Shown here in pieces: positions 23,913-36,240 of a stretch of 64,000 bases of DNA. The notes below the pieces were generated by a model. It was not told where the DNA came from. It was given only the letters and a program-made list of their open reading frames with translations, and did not search any database. The stretch spans positions 15,646,423 to 15,710,422 of the forward strand of contig CM070515.1 in assembly GCA_036346375.1 (NCBI GenBank). The letters run 5' to 3'. Each line of letters opens with the position of its first letter. The first letter of the stretch is position 1. Source of the DNA: Guadua angustifolia (taxonomy: Eukaryota; Streptophyta; Magnoliopsida; Poales; Poaceae). The position numbers and the translations under genes were made by a program.

Positions 23913-25324
23913 CACGGGTATGAATATAAGCGAGTACTACCCATACTCGCCACACCCAATTGCCATCCCTATCTGTGATTGCCCGCGTCCGTGACGCACG
24001 ATCTCACGTAATTCTCTTCGCAGGCATTTTGATTCATAGCACTAGCTAGGTAGGTCATACTTTTACGACTGCTTAATTTCTCGATGTCGTGTGAGCACGA
24101 GCAACTTTTGCCAGTGGCACGTTTTGATACCATGCATAACTCTTGCATTGCTATAAATGAAAATATGGTGCCTATCAAGCTAGTTCGTTGGACCTTAAAT
24201 ACAGTATTAGCGTGGAAATTAATCGGTAATGATATCAGGCATATATGTTACGTGCCTTTCGCATAGGACACGTTGACACCCCACACCGTACATGTCTCCT
24301 TTCTGCTACATCCAGTTCTTCCTCTTACACATCTTCTTCTCCATTACCTCTGATATCTCTCCACCTACACCCCAACTCCGCACTTCTCTCCCCATCTCCT
24401 CTAGTGGCTCGCCGGCTAGAGTCCTGCCCCTCTCCTAAAGGATCTCCCCTTTTCTCTCTCTCTCTCAGCATGGCTATAGTGAAATCCGACCAAGCTGCTA
24501 TATGAGTGGTCCATTCGTGCACAAGGGAGGAATTTGGCTATGGCCAAAGCTCATCGAAAGTATAGACTTTTTCGAGAATTGACTAGAGCTCATTGTATTT
24601 GTTGCTGACGCAGAGGTAGCTCGCTCGGATTTGGTGGAGATGGGATGCAGATGACGAGTGGAAGACGCACCGGTTGAGGGTGCTATGGGCCGCATTTGCA
24701 CCATCTACTCGTTGGTGATGAATACGAGGACGTACAGAGATGGGAATGGTGGTGTGGCCCGGCCTTGTCCCCTTCCTCTATACTTTTTTTTGAGATGTTG
24801 ACATTAGTAAGTCGAGTTGTTGCAGCAGTTGTTTTCAAATGTTGTAGCACGAAACATCAAATATTGCAGATGTTCAATGGTTTCTTTGTTGTTGCAATAG
24901 GTTCTTGTTGCCCCAGTAGTTCAAATTTGTTGCACAATTTTGTTCGTTGAATTTGTGTTTGTTGCATCCAAAGCAAAAATTTTATTGTAAACATATATGG
25001 CGACCAGTATAATTACCCCAAGATACTAATAGTAACACTGTCATTACCTTGAGTTAATTACATGAATCTCAGCACAACCGTCGGCAACATATTGGAGAAT
25101 CCAATACTTTACTAGCTACTATGCGGTGTTCAGAGTGTTGCAACAGAACAATAATTAGAGATTGTATGAAAATATATTCATTACTAGCCATGCAAAGCTA
25201 TATATCCATTACATAATATTACAGCGCGTTCCTGTACAACAAAAGAGTACGACTACTGCCTGCACAAATTATATACCTCCTAGGAGCATAGTAAAGCTTA
25301 TATAAACTCCTAGTACTCTTAATA
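23913..25324. other. Intergenic DNA, no supported gene
   Basis: A CT-rich tract ends near 24470 and several short frames (24245-24505, 24498-24704, 24696-24950) lack recognisable similarity. No element borders were resolved. Confidence 0.45.
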
Positions 25325-25435
25325 GTAGTCGGAATAATAATAACCCTCCGAGCCATTATCCTGATAACTCTGGGGCTGATCCTGAGAGTAGCCTTCATCT
25401 TCGGCCTCATATGCAGATCCATCAGGATCTCCTTC
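25325..25435 (-). other. Possible small exon coding an acidic Tyr/Gln-rich tail
   Basis: On the minus strand, after a TTTTCTAG acceptor-like site, a frame reads EGDPDGSAYEAEDEGYSQDQ and then a Tyr-rich end before a stop. I do not recognise the family; such short tails occur in unclassified repeat-borne genes. No neighbouring exon was found. Confidence 0.25.
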
Positions 25436-26624
25436 TAGAAAAGAGGGAAATATAAGAGTGAGTACAACATACTCAGTAAGCATTAGATAGTAGAATGCAT
25501 TATGATGAGTTTCTCCCCTCCATTCAATTCTTTTCCTCCAAATATGAGTTTAACAAAAAAATTAGGTTTTTAGTTTTCTCTAAGGGTTGGAGGTTTTAAT
25601 TATTGAAAATTGAATATTACCACCCGTATATGAGACAAACTTAACTTTCGTAGCCTCCAATCCAGAAGACAGGCTTGAATTCAAGATTTTAACCCTGCAT
25701 AGGTTCATGTCACTTTACCCATAACGGCCTCCACCACAGAGGCTCCAGAACGTCTATCGCTACTACAGTATTAGATATCCAATCCTATACTCGAGCAGGG
25801 AGCCTCCACCAGGTCCCCCCATACTCGCAGATACAGTTGTACCCCGGCTTCTTCGGTAGTACACCACGGGCTTCAAATATACCGTCCCTCTCACATTTCA
25901 TCATCACACTCTCATCTCACATCCCCTTGGGTTATAACAGCATTTCCCAACTCGACCATAATTACTTACCCAATGTGGAGATCATAATATTTTCATAAGA
26001 CAACTTTTTCTGACAACGATTTATTTTGCTATGGTTGACACTGAAATATGGCTCATTGCTTGAGTGTAAATGTTTGACCTTATATGCTAGCCATGTAGAG
26101 GGCCCCATCGGCAACTCTCCTTCTCATCGGCACCCTCTACCAACCATAATTATTTCTAATAAACAGTCCACAACTCCATTTATGGACTCTAAACTCCATC
26201 ACATCATTTTCAAACCGCAACTCAGTTTCATTTATCATTTCCAAAACCACAACACCATTCTCCACATCCAATTAGACTTTTCCTTTTTAAATTAGATTTT
26301 TAATGCAGCAAGGATATGAGTAATATATGAAAACTAGAAACTCATTTTGGAAAAGATGAACGGAGAATCTTGCCTGGTATAATATTGATCGGTTTGGCTT
26401 CGACCGTAGATGGGTTCTGATTGGTGGGACGGTTCAGATCAAGACCTGAAATAACAGAATACGCTACGGCATTTAAGTTTCATGCATTTAAATTGGCGTC
26501 CAACCAATTGGATGATCTATCATTCAAATTTTAGTTTGGCACAACTAACAACTAATATGGATTCACTTTGATTATTTTTATGCAATCCGCTGATTGATTA
26601 ACAGAATCAACGGGGTTCGCAGCA
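25436..26624. other. Intergenic or repeat-like DNA
   Basis: Pyrimidine-rich and mixed sequence without a supported gene. The GTGAGTACAACATACTCAG block near 25457 looks like repeat-derived sequence, but no ends were found. Confidence 0.4.
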
Positions 26625-26780
26625 CGAGTTATTTTTCTACCTCTCTACATTTTTCTCTTCTTTCCTTTTCCCCCTTTCTCTTTCTTTTCTTTTTCCTCTT
26701 TTCTTTTCTTCCCCCTTTTTTTTTCTTTTTTTTCCTTCCCCTTCCTCTTTTCTTTCTTTTATGTCTTTTCTTTCTGCTGA
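26625..26780. repeat. Long polypyrimidine (C/T) tract
   Basis: About 155 nt here are almost only C and T on the plus strand. The long frames across it on both strands are compositional artefacts. Confidence 0.9.
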
Positions 26781-28526
26781 CCTTTGATCGCTCTAGCCAA
26801 AGCCTCCTTTTTGGCTGGCAATTCAGTCGAAGGCCATTCGGCCGCAACTCTCCCTGCCAATCTCACTTCCTCTCCTCTCCTACTTCCTCTCCTGGACCTC
26901 CTCTTCTCTCGACTGCTCTCTCCACTGGCCTCCTCCCTCTACTCGGCTTCTTCTCCTCCCTCTCGCCTCCATTTCCTGCACCTCCTTTTTGCCAGCTGGC
27001 TCCCCTCTCTACTCCCTACCTCTCCCAGCTGGCAACTCCTCCTAGGCGGTCTTGCCTACGCACAGGTCGCGCCCCTACTCTGCTCGGCGCCAATCTGGCT
27101 TATGCATAGGGTAGGCGGCCCTCACCTCACTGCCTTTCGGGTCTATGATGAACGTTGGGGTTGGCTTGAAGCAAGAACAGAGATGCTACACTAATATTTA
27201 CCCCCAACTACTGAGGCCATACGGGGAAAACCCGATCTATCACCTACCCCATTCCACTGGCTAGATAATGCCTCGATCTACCATCTGCATATTCTACCCT
27301 ATACTGTTGTTGCTGCCAAACTAGGGTAATGTGCACCTGGATGGTTGGGGATGAAGCTAGTGGGTTGCAATGAGGGTTGATGGTGGGTAGCAAAGGTGAT
27401 GCTGGCTCCTGGCTTCGGGATGCCTCCACCTTGCTTCGGGTTGCCTCCTCTTCTGGTGATCTCCACCTCCCCCTTGTGGATGCTCCCTGGATCGCCTCTT
27501 CTGCATGGCTTCTCTACCCCCTCTGGTTGGCTTCGGTTTGAAATCACCTATGGCTATGCTCTTGAGCTTGGTGCTATTGTGGGGAGGAACGGGGATGCTG
27601 GCTATGGTTTAGATGCCTTGGTTCGCGTGCTGTGAGCTCTGGCTGAATGGCTATGTGGCTAGCAAGAGCTGGCTTTATTTCCCTAGGTATTGCGGCAAAT
27701 GACCTTTGTGCCCTTATGGTTTTACTGCTCTCTATTGGCCTTAAGGATATTGTGGTCATCCTACGCCCAAAACACTAACGGTACCCGCATACCGTACCAG
27801 GTAAATCTAAAATGTCGAATGATAAACTCCGAAAATATCGAGAGGTGCTTGTCTGGATCCCAGACAGATCGGGTATCTCGATGAGTGATACCTTTCATTG
27901 CGGGACTGACAGCATTCTCTAATCCTTACATTTTATTATTTTGCCTAATTGACTTTTTATGTTTAATTAATTTTTTAATTAAACTGATAACCCCGGTTAT
28001 CACAACATATGAACTAATTGTTTTATTTCTAAGATTTTTTTCACTGGATCAAATTAGTTGTTTCATCCTCATCAATTCCACCACCAAGCCTACACCTTCC
28101 AAGTCTCGTTCTCACAATCCCGTCTCCTCCCCCTCCAGTGGCTCGCCAGTCTCCGATGACTGGAACCAACCTCCATCATAGCCAATTAGCCATGCTCCTT
28201 GTGCTCTTCTCTCTCTCTCTCTCTCTTTCTAGATCAGCAAGAGTTCTGGTGGCCAGGGAAGCATGGTGGCACGACCACTTCCGTATCCTCCTCCCAGTGC
28301 GCCCACATCGAACCACGAACTAGACTGGTAGGAAGTGTTTATTTGATGCGATTGTGAATGAGATTGGACTGGTGATACTTGACAGCGCTCTGGTTTATAA
28401 AGATTCGACGGTGATGAAGAGTGTACGATTAAAAAAAAAAAGCTGTTATCATATATTTGGGTGCTAACAGGACCAACATTAATCTAAGTGTCAATCCGTA
28501 CGTTAAGTAAAGTGTGTGATTCCATA
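26781..28526. other. Intergenic or repeat-like DNA, no supported gene
   Basis: C/T-rich sequence continues to about 27060. Beyond it no frame has convincing similarity. Segments near 27690-27870 and 27985-28000 (AACCCCGGTTATCACA) look like old transposon sequence, without resolvable borders. Confidence 0.4.
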
Positions 28527-28870
28527 CTCCTGGGTGTATGTACTCCCACCTCTAATATACCGTTTAAATGATGTTGTTATACCTCTTTATCCTTTTGAGT
28601 ATACTCTAATACTGATTATAAGATACTTCAAAGTGAGTTCTATGAAAAATTTCATTAAAATCCACCCTTTATAGCATAATTTGTTTACATATTCCTTATA
28701 CATATGGAAAAAGGTATGTAGCAAAAAAATAAAGGGTCTGATGAAATTTTTTTAATCATGTTGTATTAGAGTATCTTAGAATTATTATTAGAGTATACCG
28801 AAAGTGATAAAGTAGTATAAAAGGTTTATTTAAGTGGTATATTAGAGGTGGGAGTATGTACTCCCGGGAG
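28527..28870. mobile_element. Stowaway-like MITE with about 37-nt inverted ends
   Basis: The left end CTCCTGGGTGTATGTACTCC and the right end share an inverted repeat that includes TACTCCCACCTCTAATATAC. A TA dinucleotide flanks both sides (28525-28526, 28871-28872). Further inside, more blocks pair (GAGTATACTCTAAT with ATTAGAGTATAC), so most of the element could fold on itself. It lies about 490 bp upstream of the receptor-kinase start codon. Confidence 0.8.
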
Positions 28871-28885
28871 TACGGAAAAGGTTTC

Positions 28886-28892
28886 CTATACA

Positions 28893-28928
<36 letters not shown>

Positions 28929-29045
28929 CATATATATATATGTGTGTGTATATGTATGTATACATGTATATATACACACATATGCATATATACACATATA
29001 CATGTATATATACGCATACACATGTATATATATACATATGTGTCT
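28886..29045. repeat. TA/TG/CA microsatellite
   Basis: Alternating TATATA, TGTGTG and ACACAC blocks fill this stretch. The six frames reading Tyr/Ile/Cys/Val repeats over it are artefacts. Confidence 0.95.
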
Positions 29046-29273
29046 GTATAGGACAGCGACACGGTCTCCAAATACATCTTTGACCACTAATTTCTATTAT
29101 AATATATTTATAAAATCTAATAAAATTATAATATTATGAAAGTATTTTTGAGAAAAATTTACATATATGATTTTTATATAACTAATTTAAATATTTAAAA
29201 GATATTAATAATCACCAATATCCAAATCGACAACAATTTATGATGAGAGGAAGTACACAGTGACGGTGTGTAA

Positions 29274-29280
29274 TATAAAT
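29274..29280 (+). promoter_or_regulatory. Candidate TATA box of the receptor-kinase gene
   Basis: TATAAAT lies about 80 nt upstream of the start codon at 29359, a plausible distance for a short 5' leader. It is the best match in an AT-rich region, so the support is positional only. Confidence 0.4.
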
Positions 29281-29358
29281 AGTGAGGTAAGAAGTAGTGC
29301 TTAATTTGCACATACGCGTACACATTTGGAGAAGGTAGCAAGCAGGGGACCGGGAGTC

Positions 29359-32143
29359 ATGATATTCACTGCAGCTGTAGCGGCCGCGTTGCTGATGATG
29401 CCGCCGTTCAGCGCGGCGGCGGCCACCGGGGATAGACGCTGCACCACCCACTGTGGCAACATCAGCATCCCGTACCCGTTCGGCGTGGAGCCGGGCTGCT
29501 ACCTCGACCGCGGCTTCAACCTCACCTGCAACCAGTCGTACGACCCGCCGAAGCTGTTCCTCGGCGACGGCACCGTGGAGGTGCTCGAGATCTCCATCCC
29601 CGACGGCACAGTGCGAATCTACAACGACGGCATCGAATTCGATGATCTCGGCAACGATGTCAGCTACGGAAAATGGGGTGCCGGCCTCCCAGAGGGTGGC
29701 CCGTACTTCCTCTCAGAGAACACCAACAATATGGTGCTGCTGGGCTGCAACGTCCAGGCCGACCTCCTGTCGGTAGGGAACTACAGTATGCTGATTGGTT
29801 CTTGCACCGCCGTCTGCCCAGACACCGGACGCTCCTTTGATCACGGTGTTAACTCTAGTCGCTGCTCCGGCGTGGGGTGTTGCCTGGCAAGCATCTCTCT
29901 AGGCTACTCCTCGTACAACATCACGCTCCACAGTGTCCAAGGATCTGGATCAGGAAACCCTCCGGATTGGATTCCTTGGGATTTCTACATAGCAGAGCCG
30001 GGGTTCAACTCTGCGTTGTCCGTGAAAAACACGGCCGTGCTAGACTGGGTGATCGGTAACTCGACATGTCCTGCAAACGCGTCCGCCCCCGAATGCCGCA
30101 GCGCGCACAGCTCTTGCAGAGACTCCATCTCGGATAGCGTTGCCCCCCGTGGGTACCTGTGCTACTGCTCTGATGGTTATCAAGGCAATCCTTACGTCCT
30201 CGGTGGATGCTACGGTAACAGCACTTACCAACTTTTTTGTTGTATTATTACGCCCTTCTTCCTTTGGCCCCTACAGGCGAAAAGAATCTGGAATTCCTAC
30301 TCCTAATCTATGTCCTTAATTGTGTTTTTTTAGATATCGATGAGTGCAAATTACCAGACATCTACCCGTGTCATGGCCACTGCAGCAACACCCAGGGAGG
30401 GTATCAGTGCAACTGTCTTCCTGGCTTCGAGGGCAACGCTTCTATACAAAATGGATGCGAAGGTACCCAGAATGATTGATTAATTACTACTTACTGCCAG
30501 AGAGAATCAAGTATATAGATATGTACTCACATAGATCTGAGCATAAATCTATCTGTCATTATAAATTTAGCTTTGTTTGCTTATCTGTCTAGTTCCTCAA
30601 CACGGTCTTTGTGGTTCTCTGGCTTACTGATTTCTATGGCACTTTCCAGGGCGCGCGCGCGCGCACACATATATATTCACATTTTTGCTGCGTTTGTATT
30701 TGCCTAGACATTGATGAGTGTTTGCACCCGGAAGCACACCAATGCTATGGAATCTGCATAAATTTGCCTGGAAGTTTTCATTGCCGATGTCCTAATGGAA
30801 CCTACGGGGATCCCTACACAAAAGGGGCATGCGCCACAATATTCAAGAATTCCTTTACAGGTGACAAGCCACTATATGTATCATCAGTTCTTTCTCAATT
30901 AAAATTTTTCGGTAGATCCAAATTCATGATTCGTTTCTTTGTATCTATATTTCTTATATTTTTTTCAGGTTTAGGCATAGCTCTAGTAGTCAGTGGTGGC
31001 TCAATTCTCTTGCTTCTGGCACTTGCTGCTCCCTTCGTCACACGCAAAATCAAGCTACGGAGGGTAAAAAGGTTGAAAGAAAAATATTTTAAGCAAAATC
31101 ATGGGTTGCTATTGCAGCAGTTGATATCACGAAAGGCAGATATTGGTCAAAGGATGATCATTACCTTACAGCAGCTAGAGAAGGCCACAGACAATTTCGA
31201 CAAAACTCGTGAGATTGGTGGTGGAGGACACGGTACTGTGTACAAAGGTATTCTAGATTTGCATGTTGTGGCCATCAAGAAATCAAAGATTGTAGTACAG
31301 AGAGAGATCGATGAATTCATAAATGAGGTTGCAATTCTTTCTCAAATCAACCATAGGAATGTCGTGAAGCTTCTAGGATGTTGCCTCGAGACAGAAGTTC
31401 CATTGCTAGTTTACGAGTTCATTTCAAACGGAACCCTCTATCATCATCTTCATGTCGAAGGACAAATATCCCTGCCATGGGATGATCGATTAAGGATTGC
31501 ACTTGAAGTTGCTAGAGCCCTATCTTATCTACATTCAGCTGCTTTGATGCCAATATTTCATAGGGATATTAAGTCGTCTAACATACTTCTTGATGACAGT
31601 TTAACAACAAAGGTATCAGACTTTGGGGCTTCAAGGTACATCCCAATTGATCAATCAGGAGTGACTACAGCAATTCAAGGAACAATCGGTTACTTAGATC
31701 CCATGTATTATTATACAGGTCGTCTAACAGACAAAAGCGATGTTTTCAGTTTTGGTGTTCTTGTTATAGAATTGCTTACTACAAAGAAGCCATTCGTCTA
31801 TAGGTCCGATACTGGTGATGGCCTTGTTTCACATTTCGCCTCGCTAATCACGGAAGGCAAACTAGCTGACGTAATTGACCCGCAAGTCATGGAAGAGGAA
31901 GATGGGGATGTCCAAGAAGTAGCTGCACTAGCGGTGACGTGCACTAAACTGAAAGGGGAAGACCGACCTACAATGAGAGAAGTGGAGATGACACTTGAAA
32001 ACTTACGAGTTAAGAAGCGTGCTCCGCATACTGCAACACCAAGGAACCGGGATACCATCCCGGCTCAAGGGGCTACTCAGGAGGCAAGTAGACAATACAG
32101 TATGGAAGAGGAAATCCTGTTGTCTTCAAGGTATCCTCGGTGA
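29359..32143 (+). CDS. Wall-associated receptor kinase (WAK family)
   Basis: Four exons join in one frame: 29359-30214, 30334-30462, 30708-30860, 30969-32143 (2313 nt, about 770 residues). All introns are GT-AG and phase 1. The start is the ATG of MIFTAAVAAALLMM, which opens a signal peptide of about 25 residues. Next comes the Cys-rich galacturonan-binding type domain (CTTHCGNISIPYPFG... GFNLTC), then two calcium-binding EGF modules each beginning DIDEC, one per symmetric exon. A single membrane helix follows at about 382-402 (LGIALVVSGGSILLLL). The Ser/Thr kinase has GGGGHGTVYKG near 463, VAIKK near 482, HRDIKSSNILLD near 577 and DFGAS near 597, so it keeps the catalytic residues and is an RD kinase. 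The family senses pectin and cell-wall fragments at the plasma membrane. All parts look intact. A MITE and a microsatellite occupy the upstream region. Confidence 0.93.
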
Positions 32144-32286
32144 TCTTGTTCTGGCCTGAACAGCAACGATTTGTAGAATCGTTTCTAATGCATATCAAGA
32201 CATGGAAAGTTCTTTTCTGGTTTGGTCCTGCCTAAATTATTCTGTAAATATTTCGGTGAGCGTGTTTCGACTGGTCGATTCACTAT

Positions 32287-32518
32287 GGGTGTGTTTGGTT
32301 GCTTGTATCAAGTGGTATATGTATAAGATGGTTTAAGAAAAAAGTCATTCATGTATTTGGTTGCTTGAATGAAACCATCCCATTATGAATGGTGGGATAC
32401 AAATTTTAGAAATATTCCTTATAGATACTGAACTATTTTATTCATCTAAAATAATAGAACCAAATAGTACATAACCATCCGATCCCATTCAACCTCATCC
32501 CACCAACCAAACATACCC
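32287..32518. mobile_element. Tourist-like MITE downstream of the receptor kinase
   Basis: Ends GGGTGTGTTTGGTTG and CCAACCAAACATACCC are inverted. The flanking triplet TAT occurs at 32284-32286 and 32519-32521. Length is 232 bp. Confidence 0.75.
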
Positions 32519-32527
32519 TATATATTC

Positions 32528-32833
32528 ATGGATGAGACTTTTTACGTTGAGGTACCAAGAGGTGCTAAAAGTCGGTACATCTACCCTTTAAATTTGAGCT
32601 CTTTTACGGTACACTAAATTTAATATAGACCATTTATTCTTTTTAATCCAATAGATCATATTAACTAGTATTTATTTATATTCCTCCGTAATAGAGTGTT
32701 AGAATACCCTTCACAAATTCATACTAGTATAATGTATAATGCACCATAAATTTGTCTTAAATTTTTGGTACTTCTTGGTAATACCTTAATATAAATTTTG
32801 ATACCTTCTAAGATTGTTAAAAGTCTCTTCATG
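32528..32833. mobile_element. Candidate MITE, imperfect inverted ends
   Basis: CATGGATGAGACTTTTTAC at the left and GTTAAAAGTCTCTTCATG at the right are inverted with small gaps. A second inverted pair (GGTACCAAGAGG with CTTCTTGGTA) lies further in. No clear target duplication was found. Confidence 0.45.
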
Positions 32834-33300
32834 CATATATAACAATGTCAACGGTACTTGTTGGTGTCTGTTAATTGATCAAGTTTGAATTGTTTCCTTC
32901 CCAATTCGTTGTTCAGTTTGGAAAAAGAAACTAAAGCTAAGCATCGGATGTGTATTTCCACATTCTTGAGATAATGCAACTGAATTGTATTCTCCAGTTT
33001 CCTTTGTATGTAACCATGCACGATGTCCAGTAGCTGTGTATGTCGGGCACTCTAAAATGTAGGAATCGACTACTGCGATCTGCCAGTAGGAAAGAAACGC
33101 AGATTGCCCGGACGATGAGCTACGTACCCGTCCATCTTCCTGAGGATCTGAAACAATTTGAGAAGAGGGATGAACACAAGAAGCAACCTTTGCTTCAAGA
33201 ATCATCCAACACCCCAAATCCAACACTCAAATGGAGTAATTAAAAATCGAAATGGTGGAAGGCACAGTGGGATCTTGCTGTGCGACAGGGTTCCGATTTT

Positions 33301-33640
33301 CGCAACTTCGTGCCGGGCCAACGTCTGCCCAGCGCGCCCGTACAAAAGTGGTAGCCCGCGTTGCGTAGGTCGCCCTTGATTTTTTCCGTATTTCTTGAGC
33401 CGTATCCAGCCTGCCTCGCGGGGCTACGAAAACCCCTAAGTGGCCACGGTTTCCGCGGTTTCGTGGCCACGAGTGCCTTTTTTCGATCGCAACCTCGTGT
33501 CGGGACAGCATCCGGCCATCTCACCCATACATAAGTGGTATCTCGCGTTGCGTAGGTCGCCCGTTATTTTTTTCCGTATTTTTTGGGCCCTATCCGACGG
33601 GCCCCACGAGGCAACGAAAATCCCTAAGTGAGATGCGTAT
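33301..33640. repeat. Two tandem units of about 187 bp
   Basis: Unit 1 (33301-33487) and unit 2 (33488 to about 33640, shorter) share CGCAAC(T/C)TCGTG, GCG(T)TTGCGTAGGTCGCCC, TTTTTTCCGTATTT and CGAAAA(C/T)CCCTAAGTG at a constant offset of 187-188 nt. The units are GC-rich in an AT-rich neighbourhood. The repeat class is not recognised; its length is satellite-like. Confidence 0.8.
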
Positions 33641-33684
33641 CACTAACAAAGTAAAATAATTTTTCCAGTTCATTACATCTTAAA

Positions 33685-33823
33685 GAAAAGAGCAATACTT
33701 CAATGCTTTCCCTCCCAATACAAGTTGCATAAATCTTGATACAAGCGAAGAGGCAAGTAATCACCGTCTACTATTTATTTATGCTTTAATATTTATGCAA
33801 CGGTTAAAAAGAAAAGCATTGAA
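33685..33823. repeat. Small MITE-like repeat, family copy 3
   Basis: It has inverted arms TTCAATGCTTT ... AAAGCATTGAA with the conserved inner AGTTGCATAAAT and TTTAATATTTATGCAAC blocks. Confidence 0.65.
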
Positions 33824-34264
33824 GCACCTCTCGGAAGAAAAACATCAGAACAAAACTTGGAGATAAAGAAAGCTTGGTACGCGGATTACTCATTGAAAAT
33901 TTTGTGCAACCCGACTAGTTTTTCTTCTCTCTTTGATTGATTTGGCTGCAGCCATCTACGGCAATTCAAGACTAAGTGTATAATGGAACCCGTCAGGCCT
34001 CAAATCATTACATCAAAGTTCGAAGTTCAAAGTGCAACTTATCTAAGTCAAGGCACATATTATCGTTGAAGCCAAGCTAAGCCACACAAACGAGTGGTTA
34101 GTTGAACACAGTTTATGCAAGACATTTCGTTCTTGGTATCATAGTATCAGACATGCTATTTCTCTCAATCAATACGAGTGACCTCCATGCTTTGAGGAAA
34201 ATTGGCAGGAGTTCTACGAACCTTAATAATTAGTGTTCAGGAATCCTTGAGACGGTATCGTTAG

Positions 34265-36187
34265 TTAGGTATAGTCATCGGGGTTTGTCTGGCTTCTAAT
34301 AAGGGGGACACCATCTTCCCGCCACACAATTCGGTCCTCGCACAAGGCAGCAACTGCCTGGACATAAACCTTATGTTCCTGTCATGTCAGGTTAATAAGT
34401 CAGCACAAGAATAGAAAACATTAATGGTAGCTAAGCGATTTAAGATAGTCATAATAATGTACCACGGAAGAAATCACAGCTGAGAATAAGATATGTTACC
34501 TCATTAAGGACTCTAGCAGCCAATTGCTCCGGAGTATCATTAGCTAACACAGGTACAACCCTTTGGGCTAAAGTTCTTCCTGTGTCATAGTGCTCATCCA
34601 CAAAGTGCACCGTTGGACCCGAGTATCTGCATATGGTTGGTTAATGTCAAATAAAAATATATTTTTTCCTCAGAAGCCACAAATAATTAATCTAGCATGC
34701 ATTGCCCTGATTAAACAAATCAACTTTGCCACAATTTGGAAACAAGGATGCTTACACTCTGATTTTATTTTTCTAGAGGCGAGGTACCAACTTGAGGAAA
34801 CGGGAGTGTGTTACTTTTCTTAGTAATAACATCGAGTGTACTATCAAATTGGACAGTAGTTAATGGTAGATGCTAGACAATTTGTAAAGTACCTGGCTCC
34901 AGATGCAATGACTGCTTTATGCACCTTCAAACCATAATAACCCTTGCCTCCAAATGCTGGGAGAAGGGAAGGGTGGATATTCAATATGGATCTTGGATAC
35001 GCCTGAACTAGCTCAACAGGTATAAGTTTCATGTAACCAGCAAGTAGAATGAAGTCTACCTTGAGTTCCCTGTTTAAAAGTAGGCATAAAATATATAATC
35101 TTGACATTACATAGGTCAAACTTGTAGAAGAGGAGATGGGAGCATTAGAGGGTGAAAAGTACATAATAATATATGCAGCGTATAGGTCAGAAGTCAACAG
35201 TACAATATAATTGTGTATCATCCAGTTGATAACAAGAGTACCAAGCCATCCAAACGTCTTAGCAATATTTACCAAGTTTACAGACAGAAAAGGTGAAGAA
35301 CATGCTCTATAGAGTTAGTCTGACAAAGCTTCACATGTACATATTGCGAGTAAGTTCAAATATGCTTAGAAGCTACATAACAGCAACATATTCGATCTGT
35401 AAAAGCTTTTAAGTAGTTTATCAAATCATATTCACTGATGACTTCAAACCATGATATGTAAGGTAGACAAATGGATTAGACGAATTTCAGTCAGACGTGA
35501 TGTGAGCACGTATTTCGCAAACACAACTACAAGTGAAAGTTCAACGAGCTCAGACGACGCCCTTTTCCACCTTTCATATGTAAATCCCGAGATCTAACAC
35601 CACATATGTGAAATATAAAACTACAAAATGAAAAACCACAGCCCGGAGATGAGATCAACAGAACCGACCTCAGAACATTCAACAACTCAGCCGTCGATAC
35701 CCCCTCCGGCGTCGCCTTAGACTTCGGAAAGGCAACTACTGGTATGCCAGTAGCCTTCGCATGCTCCGCACCACCGCAGCCTGCAACATTCCGTTCCACC
35801 ATATCAGAACCCCCAATCCCCAACACCTCACAGTCCAAAGACCTGCAGGAAACAAGCATCATCATCACCTGTCTTATCGGTAACCAGCGCAACCACATCC
35901 CCGTTCACCGTCCCACCCAGAGCGGCCTCGTGGATCGACCGGAAGTTGGAGCCCCCGCCGGAGACGAACACCGCGAGCTTCTTCCTCCTTACCTTGCCAC
36001 TCCCAGCATCACCATCACTCGCCGCCGCGTCAACGCGAGCATTCGGATGGGGCAGCCGCTTGCAGGCGACAGCGCAAGGTCGCTGTCTGCTGACGAAGCC
36101 CACCCGCGCGTTTCGCCTCTGCTGCTTCGGGATGGGGTTGACCGAGTAGCGCAGCTCGGAGCCGGAGGAAGCGACGGCCGCTTCCAT
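34265..36187 (-). CDS. PUR3: Phosphoribosylglycinamide formyltransferase (GART, PurN type)
   Basis: Five minus-strand exons join in frame: 36187-35869, 35780-35669, 35069-34893, 34626-34500, 34378-34265 (849 nt, 282 residues), all GT-AG. The enzyme transfers a formyl group from 10-formyl-THF to glycinamide ribonucleotide, the third step of de novo purine synthesis, which in plants is organellar. The first 65 or so residues are Arg/Ser/Ala-rich and acid-poor at the start, as in a plastid or mitochondrial transit peptide. The mature part begins LAVFVSGGGSNF (71-82), the phosphate-binding loop. The catalytic Asn-X-His of NIHPSLLPAFGG lies at 174-176 and the catalytic Asp of HYDTGR at 217, all present. 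The C-terminus runs to NPDDYT. I chose the ATG of MEAAVASS; the longer frame upstream begins with GTG and has a CTGCAG acceptor-like site, so a 5'-leader intron is possible. Confidence 0.95.
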
Positions 36188-36240
36188 CGCGAGATTCCCC
36201 GATCTCTGCAGAAACACACGAAGGCGAGAAGAGGAGCGTG

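Noticed and set aside
26594..27109. 171-codon frame rich in Phe, Leu, Pro and Ser, looking like a membrane protein
   Set aside because: It is produced by the polypyrimidine tract; no family similarity, and the reverse frame is equally open.
28756..29139. Overlapping frames rich in Tyr, Ile, Cys and Val on both strands
   Set aside because: They are translations of the TA/TG/CA microsatellite.
29326..29358. Start of the receptor kinase at 29326
   Set aside because: That frame opens with TTG; the first ATG in frame is at 29359 and begins a good signal peptide.
36188..36217. Longer N-terminus of PurN
   Set aside because: The upstream frame opens with GTG and runs over a CTGCAG acceptor-like site; the ATG at 36187 is preferred.
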